From NCBI GenBank assembly GCA_902729315.2, contig LR746275.1, forward strand, positions 188,501-252,500: 64,000 nt of DNA, given 5' to 3'. Below the pieces are notes generated by a model that saw nothing but the letters and a program-made list of their open reading frames with translations, was not told the DNA's origin and did not search any database. Position numbers and translations under genes: made by a program. This document shows, piece by piece, positions 49,527-64,000 of this stretch. The stretch comes from Spirodela intermedia (taxonomy: Eukaryota > Streptophyta > Magnoliopsida > Alismatales > Araceae). How positions within the stretch are numbered: the first letter of the stretch is position 1; every line of letters starts with the position of its first letter.

Positions 49527-52500
49527 CTAGCTGCCCTGTAGTCGCGATAGCCTCTTTCTTTTCCGGGTCCTCCTCTTCGGACTGCGGGTGGTGCTCTTGC
49601 TCGCCGAGCCCGGTGGGAGGGCCAAGAAGTTGAGCGGGGGTTTACCCACAAAAGTCCTGCCCTTCTTGGTGACCCACTTCAACGGCAGATTATTGACCAC
49701 GCTGCCGATATTCGCAGAGTTGCAGAGCTCCACTAGAATCCGGATCTTGCCCTGAATTTGCCCCGCCCAAGCCATCGCCTGATCTAGCCCCACCGAGTCG
49801 TCGGCGGGCTTCCTCCAGAGATCATCCAAGATCTGCCTGAACGACCGACTAGACATCGACGCCAACTGACCCTCCTCCTCGCCCTTGCCGGAGAGCATGT
49901 TGGCCTTAATGGCGTGCTTGCAGAGGTTCCCCTGCATGGCCCAGGAGCAGTCGCACAGGGCAAACTCGGACCCAGGATTCCAGACGGTGTGCTCTTGGCG
50001 AGGATCCTTTTGGCTGACGACCTTCGCCGAGTTTTGATCCCTGCCGATAATGCCGATGAATTTCACCGCATCGTCTGGAATCTGCAGGGCCCGGTGCCAT
50101 GAAGTGGAGGAGATGTACTCCTCCTTGACGGTTTCAAACGAGCCGCTTTCGTCGGCGTAGCAATCTAGCCAATAGCCAGAGTGGATCTCCGTCGTCAGCT
50201 TGTGGACCAGCCAGTCTACCCGCTGCAGCGAGCCGAGTTGGGAGTCGTCATATAGCTTCGATTTTAGCTTCAAGTGATATGCCTCCACCGCGCCACCTGC
50301 TTCTTGACTAGCCAGGGGGAAATCTTTCATTGAGGCGAGCCACATTTCTGGCATTGTAGATTTAGGTACAATCATAAACAGGCACGAGCAAAAAACAGAC
50401 GGAAAGACAGAAATTTCAAAGTGAAATGCACATATAGTACATATTTATCTATATAAATATATGTATAAATATCGAGAGAGAGAGAGAGAGAGGTTCAGCA
50501 TCCTACCAAGCTTGGGCACCCAACACTCCTTGAAATACTGCACGAATGCTGTCTGGTCCACAAAATCTTGGATAAACTCCCCCAGAGCACCAATGTAATC
50601 TTCTTTGCTCCAGATGCTGTACAAGATCTTGCCAAGCCGTTTAAATATCTCCCTTTGGACTTCGGGATTGCTGCATCTCTTTATGACACTCCTCTGCCAT
50701 GATCGACGAATACGCCAGAGACAGAAAAGAATGGGGCTGCAGAAAACATCCCTGCTGGCCAGTAGACGAGTTAATATCCGGATACCTCAGATCATTGCAA
50801 CAGGTAATGGTCAATAAGAAGGAAAGATGAATAATTCAACGTGCCTGATAGGGTCAACCTCCAAGGCTGCATCATCGATTATGAAGCCATTGATCCTCCA
50901 ACCCGAATCGGTCGCACGCACCCGATCAGCAAGCACTTTCATCCATTTGGACACGTCTTGTTTGCCAATTGTCCGCGTGATGACCCATGCAACTGGGAGA
51001 GCATGCTGCCTTGAATCGAATGCAAGCAGTGTGTAAAGTGGATACTGCAGCATAAGGAATATAACAAATCATTGTTTCATATATTAACCAGCCGTAAGAT
51101 AAAAACGTCCAGAACAAAACACCTCAAGTGTTATCCCATTTTTACATATCAATCTCGGATTTCGCTTACAAGATGGGTTCTGCGATTTTGATGAGACATC
51201 CACAAAATGAATCTAGCTTTAGACAGCAAAGATCACTGAAAAGCACACGATTCCACAAGCGATTGCAAATTGTTTTATTTGGGCCAGTGAGAAAACATCT
51301 GGGCTTTCTTTTTTTAACATCATTGATTGTCAATAATGCGGTTCTTCGTTTAATTAAGCAGTCCAGTAAAAAATGGGTGGTTTTTTTCTTGGGAGAAGAT
51401 TTTTTTTATATAAACAGGTTCAGGTAAAATTGCAAAATTATTAAGCAATACAATCTAAGAAAACTGTCATAAATTTACATATAATTGTCCATGCCTATAT
51501 ATGCATACATTTAATCACTAGACTCTCTAAATGAGCATAAAAGAACACACCTTCAGTTTGTTTACCCCAAAAGACGAGTCAGATGCTAACAGGCTCTGAT
51601 GTCCAAAACGAACCATTTGCTGCAGCTGCCACTCTGTCTGGATCCCCAGTATGAAAGGATCTGTATCGGACGAATCCTGGTAGAAGAATACGGATTTTTT
51701 GTTTTTTTCGACCCACATGCGAATGCTAGCCTGATCATCCAGGTCCAATTCATGGGTCGATCTTTTAATTATCATCTCCAACTTCTGGACATACTGCGAT
51801 GCATTGACACTGGCATTTGGGCCACAGTAACGCTGGACTCCTTCAATGTGTGCTTGCAGCACATTCTCTGCAGGAACACCAAGATATATCAAGGACATGG
51901 TTTGCTGTTGGAGCTCATTGCCCACATATGGAATTTTCTTGGCCCCTGGACCGATGGCATCTTTGTCAAGAGGGCCGTGGCATATGAAGCCCGACTTGTT
52001 CACATGACGCCTTTCATGATATATTATCATAGCGACCGCTGGGCGTGCGTAGAGCCTCTTGACAGCGAAATGGCAAGTGCATCCACGCATAGATTGTGGT
52101 CTTGCAGCTCGGTTTCTCGTGTTCAGCCTGTACCTCCTGCTGGGCAAGATGGTCCCTCCCTCCCCGTAGTTCTCAGGTCCAAATGAGCACCAATAGCTGA
52201 GACATACCCAAAAAAAAGCGAGATTCAAGATATAAATGGTAATATTACGGGAGAGCAAGAATAGAGCAAAGAACAAGAGGAGAAGGCTCAGGTAGTCATA
52301 AAGCAATAGAGGGGGAAATGTTTTCTGAATGACTCACAGCCTGTAAAGCAAGTAGTCATCACTCTTGCACTCCTTCAGGCTGCCTCTAGATCTTTTCCTT
52401 CCCCTCTCAATGTGAAATCGAGTTGGGCACTCTGCATTGGAGGACTCCCCGGCAATGAAAGCATCCACCCGAGCATAAGGGATAAGAGCGATATCTTCAA

Positions 52501-52609
52501 CATTGTGCTCGGTAGACCCAAATTTAGTCCACGTCAGGTCAGCTGCAGAAAAGACGTCATCTGGGGGATCTTGAACAGGAATGCTGACAATGGAGTCTTT
52601 AACCTCCAT
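49527..52609 (-). CDS. SWIM zinc-finger protein with MULE-transposase-like domain
   Basis: Resembles the plant SWIM zinc-finger family protein represented by Arabidopsis At1g60560; its cellular role is unknown to me. Five exons: 52609-52338, 52196-51551, 51044-50845, 50751-50507, 50347-49527, giving 727 residues. An N-terminal zinc-binding-like region holds 'CPTRFHIERGRKR' and 'SMRGCTCHFAVKRLYARP'. A Mutator-transposase-like core follows ('ASDSSFG' near 297, 'LLAFDSRQHALPVAWV', 'INGFIIDD' near 363). The SWIM motif 'CDCSWAMQGNLCKH' (CxCx8CxH, about 586-599) precedes a basic tail 'RRTRKRKRLSRL', a likely nuclear signal. Three introns are GT-AG; intron 3 (50844-50752) is GC-AG. The ATG at 52609 matches the family; an in-frame ATG at 52663 is possible. 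Confidence 0.9.
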
Positions 52610-54132
52610 CAGCTCACAGCATAACCTAACGACCACACAGCTGGCAACAGTAATAACTGCCAATTAGATGGAGTGATAGCTTCAAAAGTTGGTGGAAGAA
52701 GAAACTCGCAGGACTTTAGGCTTTTAGAGAAAACAATGGAAAATTGGAGGCTATAGTTTAAATACCAGGAAATCCTTCCAAGAAATTCGCCTTTTTAGTG
52801 AAAAAGGGAAGGGAAATGCAATCAGACGTTATGCCCATTCAAAAGACAATGGCCTAAAAAAAAATTAAGCGAGGACAGACAGAAGGCAAGAAGTTGCGTT
52901 GATAGAGAAGGACAGCAGACTTGTCGCTCAATCAGGAGAAGATTAATTTTAGGATTTAGGGTTTGAATGAAAATTTAACTAAACCGCAGTAAAACTTCGT
53001 CATCTTTTTCTAAGCAAATTTTAAAGTACTTGTTTTTTGTTTTCAGAGTGATGAAATTGCAGAAGTTCTCACCCCAAAATGTAATTAAATGGAAACATGT
53101 TCTAGCAACTAAGGAAAGATGTGACCAGGAAAATAACAGAGCTAGGAAATGTGAAAAGAAGGGCAACGAAGAACAGGAAGAGACAAATCTTATTGATTTT
53201 TCTGGCATTAAGAAGAAGATTAATCAGAGAGAGCGACAATTCTATGATAATTCAGGCAATTTGACGACCAAGAGAAGCTTCCATTTCTCATATTCCTCCT
53301 GCTGCTAGCCATTGCTCATGTCAACTAGTGGGTCAACGAGGGTGTCTATACACAACCCCAGCTCCGTTTGGCGCCTACTGGATAACCCTTACTGCAGAAC
53401 CCTTACAGATAGATTAAGTGGTTCAAAGCTCAGACCTGTGCAGCAAGCAATGGGTAGCTATTTGGACACCTTATGGAGACATTCAATGCAATAAGAGAGT
53501 TTTTCAGGGAGAAAAAACTCTGGTGTTTAAGCTAGATCAGGAGGAATTCGACAGCAAAGTTATCAGGCATTGTGTCCATAAGAGATATTTTCTTCGACGA
53601 GTTTCAAACAGTTTTTGATGGGCATTCCTATCAACGCGCAACCATATGGCCATTTAAAGGAGAATGTTAAGAGCATCTTGAGACCTATGCCTTCAAATAT
53701 TTTCCCCAGAAAATCTCTCGGCTATTCTACGCGTCGCTCAAAAAAACCAGACATACAATGCTTGAAGCTCGTTAAAGATAATATCCCAGCCCTTCAGATT
53801 AAGAAAAACCCTTCCCAAATTCTCATCGCTCATCATAGCCACGACTGGGGAAATCAAAACAACAGAGGGACGGCGTTGGCGAGATCGTCAAAGCCCCAAC
53901 ACGGAACTCACCATCACCGCCATCGTCGCCGCCCTCCAAACCGTCCTCAGGCGCTAGCATCGCCAAAAAGTGAGAGACGGAAAACTCACCTCAGCAATGT
54001 ATCAGAAGGGCAAAGTGACGGATGCCAGGCATGGCCACATCCGGCACTTTCGATCCACCCACAGCAGATGCAACCGGCGGAGGTGAGGCACGGAATCGAG
54101 AGGACTGGCCACGGTGCCCTCCAGCGGCGCGC

Positions 54133-54164
<32 letters not shown>

Positions 54165-54931
54165 CCAAACAGAGAGAGGAGGGGTGGGGGAGAGAGAGAG
54201 GGGAAAGGAACATACAAGCATACGCTCTATTATGCCCAAAATCATTTTTTTTTAATAATCGGATTTAAATTATTTTGTTAATAAAATCATGAAAATATTC
54301 CGTCAAAACATTGTCGCATGAAATAATTAGTCTTAATCTGCGCATGATTTCTCATTACTTATTGAACTTAGTTCCCCGATACCCACCTTTGCATTGATCC
54401 TGCGAGGATCGTTCGATTTTACCGCTCTCTGATCCACGGTTGCGATTGACGCGAAATTAATCTCACCCCCTCAAATAATCTGTCGTATATCTCGCTCGAG
54501 CTTATACTCAAGGTTATTATAAATTAAGGTTTTACGATTTGTTGAGAAGTTTTCTTCCTTGATTTCATAGAAAAAAAAAAGAAGGTTTTTCATTTATTTG
54601 TAGAAATAGTGGGGGGTTTTCCATAAAACGGAGGGTCTTTCTCCCTTGTTGCGCGTCGAAGCCGGGGAGGATCCGCTCTCCGACTTGCACCTTCCCGCAG
54701 CCGTCGGCCGACCTCACAGCGAACCAGAAGAGAGAGAGAGAGGGAGAGAGAGAGAAGAAGAGGTTGAAGAAGATGAGCGTGAATTAGAAGAAATCTATAG
54801 GTCGGCGACAAGACAGATGGATCTAGTGCGAGGAGAAAGAATTTTAAACGTAGATGGAGAGATTGACGGCGAGCAGAGAAAGGGAAGGGAAAGGAAGAGA
54901 GGGACTGGTCGTCGGTAAGGAGGACAGACGA
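52610..54931. other. Upstream region of the SWIM/MULE gene and ADF 3' flank
   Basis: A telo-box-like AAACCCTAA lies at about 52955-52964 on the minus strand. GA microsatellites occur at 54139-54164 and 54729-54755. On the minus strand the GC-rich stretch 54170-53990 ends in CTGAG|GTGAGT, which could be a 5' UTR exon with a splice donor for the SWIM/MULE gene. The frames at 53030-53618 have no recognised domain. Confidence 0.5.
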
Positions 54932-55634
54932 TCAGATGGCCCGGGCTTTGATGATGTCGAAGCTCATCTCCGAGGGATCCGTGGCCTGCAACTCCACCTG
55001 GATCCCGTCGAGCTCCCTCTTGAACCTGTCCTTGGAGCTCGCGTACAGCATCTTGCTCCTCACCCTCGAGCTGTCCGGCGACCTGTCAGCGGCGGCGCCG
55101 GCGGTGAGGAAGATGGGAGGAAATGGGCGGAGGATGATGATGATGAAGATGACGATGACGATGACGATGAGGGGGGGGGGGGGAGAAGAAGAGAAAGAGG
55201 AGGAGGAGGAGGAGAAGGAAGAAAAAGAAGATGAACAGGTACCAGGCGATGAAGAAGATCTTGCTCTTGTGGCAGTTCTCGTGGGTGACGAAGTCGAAGT
55301 CGTAGACGGCGTAACGGCACTCTTCGGCGGGGAGGGAGGAGCAGAAGTCGTCATAGGACTCCTCCGGGAGGCCGACCCTCTCTACCGTCACCTGCTGGAT
55401 CCTCTCCTCGATCTTGAACACTATGAACCGGTAGTTCCTCTTCGTCTTCAGCTCCAGGAACTTGAGCTTGCACTCGTCGTTCACCGCCATCCCCGACGCC
55501 GAGTTCGCCTGCGGCGGCCACAAGAAAAACGTGATCGGACGACCAGATCGTCATGTTAATCACAAAGAGAGAAGATCGCGGGAGAGAGAGGGAGAGGGGG
55601 AGAGAGAGATAGAGAGAGACAGAAGTGTAACCAT
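54932..55634 (-). CDS. ADF: Actin-depolymerizing factor (ADF/cofilin)
   Basis: ADF binds and severs actin filaments and promotes their turnover in the cytoplasm. Three coding exons: 55634-55632 (the ATG alone), 55508-55243, 55082-54932; GT-AG introns of 123 and 160 nt; 139 residues, the usual plant length. It opens '[10 protein letters not shown]', with serines at 4 and 6 where plant ADFs are phosphorylated. The ADF-H domain runs through '[15 protein letters not shown]', '[20 protein letters not shown]', '[20 protein letters not shown]' and the actin-binding helix '[17 protein letters not shown]'. An ATG-only first coding exon is, as I recall, normal for plant ADF genes. Intron 2 is full of GAT/GAA-type repeats and a G run. 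It lies head-to-tail with the cyclophilin gene on the same strand. Confidence 0.95.
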
Positions 55635-55761
55635 GATGGAGGATGTCGATGCTGAAGAGAGATGCTGCTGAGGCGGTCCCCCTGTTGAGGCCAGGAAGGA
55701 GGAGGAAGAAGAAGGAGGGTCAGAAGAAGATCCTTGCGATGGAGATCGTCTACACACCAGA

Positions 55762-55796
<35 letters not shown>

Positions 55797-56354
55797 TGGG
55801 AAGGGGAGAGGTTCAAGGGGAGAAAGAGGAGGGGCAGGGTGGAAGGGAGGGAGGTGACAGCTGCATGGTGCCACGTCCGGCAACTTCTGAGAGGAAAACC
55901 AAATCCGACCGTCCGCTTCCGTGATGGGGATCACCTCGTGAGGTCGCCTCACCCCCCCCCCTCCCCGCGGGTCCAATGGGAGCCCCCTTTTCCGGCGGCG
56001 GTCTCCACGTCATCTCTCCCCCCCTGACTGAACCCACCGCCCACGAGTGGATGCGATCTTCCATCGGCCCAGAAAAAAAGCTCTTCAAAATAAACCAAGG
56101 TCCTCCAATCTATTGAGTCCAAAGCTTATCGTTCAGGATAAATAAAAAAACAATCTTTCAGCCATTATTTAATGGGGCCCCGGATGAGGTCGAGGCTGAG
56201 CAATCGCAAGAAAGCACAGTTCCTTCGCCACTGTGAGGAGGCTAACTCATGTTTGTTTACAACAGGAGCAATGTCTCATCGTCTGCGGAAGCGCTTAGGA
56301 CGGAAAAACTACCAGAAGAGGAAACTGTGACTGTCGGCTTGAAGCACCGTCAAG
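55635..56354. other. ADF upstream region and cyclophilin 3' flank
   Basis: A GA microsatellite (about 55769-55793) lies about 140-160 bases before the ADF ATG, probably in the promoter or 5' UTR. A C-rich run sits at about 55951-55963. No further gene is recognised. Confidence 0.6.
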
Positions 56355-59894
<3,540 letters not shown>

Positions 59895-62048
59895 GGGGAA
59901 GAGAATGGAGAGAACAGGGGGAGAGTGAGCAGGCGGGGGACGGAAAGATGAGGATAGCGGCGGAACCTGCGGGCGAATAATTGGGTCAACTTAAAAGGGG
60001 TCAACTGAAGAGTCGAAAAATTGGGTGCTCTCTCTCCGTCTCTCTCGCTCTGGCTCTCCTTCTCCTGACCTCCGTCAATCATCTTCGTAACCCGAAAGAG
60101 TTGGCTAAAGAAGGGGTTTTTCGCCTCAGAAGTACGGCTACTCTCTCTCTCTCTCTCTCTCTCTCCCTCCAGACCTGCCTCCGTTAGTTAATCAGCTTCG
60201 TAACCCGAAAGTGATAGTGATTGTTCAGTTCTTTAACATCTCCATATGAATATTTGTCACAAGAAATGAAGATAAAAAAATTATTCAATTTCTCCAACAA
60301 AGTGTCTTATCCAAAATTCAAAAAACTAATAATGGACAAACTTTCTCAGAAAATTAAGTTTGAAATCTTAAAACCCATGGTATTATGCTTTTGAAACCAA
60401 GATGAAAGAAGAGTAATATCTGTCTCAATGAGTTTACATGTTGAATCCCAATATATTTGATCTTATTTTTTCACAAAAGAATAAGAACTATGCTTCAACA
60501 TCACAAACCATACTTATCTCTGATAAATTAGTGTCATACACTCCAATTGTCTATGTTATATAGAAAATGTGGATTCAATATATCATTTTATATCATATTT
60601 TCTTGAAGATGAAATTTGGACATTTGTGGAATGAAATGTATTTAAATAGTAGTTGACTTATTTTAATAAATACATCAAAAATGATATTTGTCGAACTAAA
60701 TAGATATTTCAATCAAATTTTGGTTCGTATTGAACACACCGCCAATGAGAATTAACTTGTTGCTAATGAAAAATCCACACTTATGATCACATAATTTATA
60801 TAACGGATGATGAAAATTAATAGAAAAGAAGCAGCCAGCTTTCTTTTTTAGAACACAAATGTGTTGTTGATTGATTCTTGTATTATCCTCCTCACCACCC
60901 TCAGATCCTAGAGCATCACAAAGCAATCGTAATTCTCTATGGAGTCAAATGCACCATTGGATGCAAGTTGACAATACTCGAGGATGTTGACTATGTCGTC
61001 AGAAATTTGGCAACGATAATGTTTTGGAGAGATGAAGATAAGCACGTCGTCTTCATGGCTACAGCGCTGGTGAGCTTGGGACAATTCCCGGGGATATATG
61101 GCAGATGTTTTTTTTTTTTACAATTTTTATTTGGATATACGGGCCTATTTTGTCGTGGATTCGTTTTGACTTGGACAGTTCAATAATTTTACAATCTCAA
61201 GTTTTATTGACACGATTTGCCCCACCCCCTCAATCGTTCATTCGCAATTAACTCCTGAAGGAACTCTCCTCAATCGCTTATGAGGCCCGAGCACGTCGAT
61301 GCCCCACAGGCCGTTTTCAGCAACAGAGTCAACGGGCAGTTGAAGGTCACTTGATCCCTTGGCTCCACTCTCTTCAAAACAAAAGTCAGCCCTTTGAAAA
61401 CTGCTGGGAGTAATTACCTAGGAATATCAGAAAAAAAAATATAAATTTTACTGGTCTCCGATTTTTTCTGATTACCTTAGAAAATTCACAGTTATCTATT
61501 TATTTTTAACATTTTCAAATCATAAATTAATTTTTATGGGGGTTAATTCTTTCAAAGAAGAGGGAAATGCCGCGTGCCAGTCTGGGCCGGGCCCAGCTAC
61601 CGCCACCGGGCCCAGCTCCCTGAGTTTGCCAAGAATAGAAAATCATGAAGACAAGCTGAATCCTGCCGTCCGATCGGATCTTGCGTGTTGAAGATTGTCG
61701 GATCCGATGCCCTGTTGTCATCGGTTAAGACGGCAGCCCAATGGGCCTCATATGGCCCCCACTGTTCGATTTGGACCTTTCCCCGAAAGACTGGATCCGA
61801 AAACAGAACGTCGATTATACACTAATCGGGTCTCGGTTTGGGTTCGGGTAGTGATCGGCATCTGCCTGCGTTCCTTCCGACTTGCCGTCCAAGCCAACGA
61901 ACAGCAGCTTTTCCATAGCTTCTGCCCTCTCTTCTCCCTCCCCACTCTCACTCTTGCTGCAGAACCCTAGGTTGCGGGGGAAGAGGCCTGCGGATCCTTC
62001 CACGGAGACTGAAGTACCGGAGATTGGGGGCGCCGCCTCACGTCTACA
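59895..62048. other. Intergenic region between the cyclophilin and PAE1 genes
   Basis: Divergent spacer. A CT microsatellite lies at about 60140-60167. About 60230-60870 and 61190-61530 are AT-rich with nothing recognised. A GC-richer segment (60890-61080) has an open frame on both strands but no known domain. The last 500 bases hold PAE1 promoter motifs. Confidence 0.55.
61583..61747. promoter_or_regulatory. Cluster of site II (TGGGCC/GGCCCA) elements upstream of PAE1
   Basis: TGGGCC at 61583-61588 and 61742-61747, and GGCCCA at 61590-61595 and 61609-61614, lie 300-470 bases before the PAE1 ATG. A telo-box core AACCCTA follows at 61973-61979. The combination is common in promoters of housekeeping genes of proliferating plant cells. 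Confidence 0.55.

Positions 62049-64000
<1,952 letters not shown>

Noticed and set aside
53030-53618. Plus-strand frames upstream of the SWIM/MULE gene
   Set aside because: No recognised domain, no supported splice pattern, and lysine-rich AT composition; more likely promoter or leader DNA of the minus-strand gene.
54936-55559. Long plus-strand frame over ADF with runs of acidic residues
   Set aside because: It is antisense to the ADF exons and its repetitive intron, which fully explain it.

Overview
The window is nuclear DNA from a flowering plant, most likely a monocot. It encodes chloroplast-targeted proteins found in land plants (an NDH-complex subunit S and a stromal cyclophilin) and two apoplastic germin-like proteins. 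Genes contain many short spliceosomal introns. Several coding regions are very GC-rich at third codon positions, as is common in monocots, while the intergenic DNA is AT-rich and full of decayed LTR retrotransposons. The species cannot be named from sequence alone.

Layout. (1) 1-2.5 kb is a small gene island: the 3' part of a TFIID subunit gene (TAF7) and an intact intronless NDHS gene. (2) 3-37 kb is a retrotransposon graveyard: a truncated plus-strand Ty3/gypsy copy (3.1-7.0 kb), unassigned repeat DNA with two adjacent minisatellites (11.76-12.26 kb), a minus-strand gypsy gag-protease remnant (14.2-16.1 kb), and a three-layer nest. In the nest a Ty1/copia element (16.4-27.6 kb) is split by a minus-strand gypsy element with both LTRs (17.3-26.9 kb), which itself carries two related insertions (19.39-20.49 and 21.43-22.94 kb). 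A three-copy repeat (29.8-33.6 kb) and a second copia copy (34.7-37.0 kb) follow. (3) 37.3-64 kb is a gene-rich island with GLP1 (-), TLS1/C9orf78 homologue (+), GLP2 (+), RPT3 (+), a SWIM/MULE-domain protein (-), ADF (-), chloroplast cyclophilin CYP20-3-like (-), and the 5' end of proteasome alpha-5 (PAE1, +), which runs off the right edge.

Exon structures were built by matching translated segments to remembered protein families and joining them at splice signals that keep the reading frame. All eight complete gene models close in frame; the two edge genes are partial.

Functional links. Two proteasome subunits sit within about 13 kb of each other: RPT3 (19S ATPase ring) and PAE1 (20S alpha ring). 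Both have TGGGCC (site II) motifs upstream. The two germin-like genes are an inverted pair around TLS1, with a central stretch that looks homogenised by gene conversion. NDHS and the cyclophilin both act in chloroplasts. Short CT/GA microsatellites lie in or beside nearly every gene.

The most notable observations are a probable U12-type AT-AC intron in TAF7, a GC-AG intron in the SWIM/MULE gene, the GLP conversion tract, and the nested retrotransposons with a codon-level insertion point. No clearly new multi-gene system was found.
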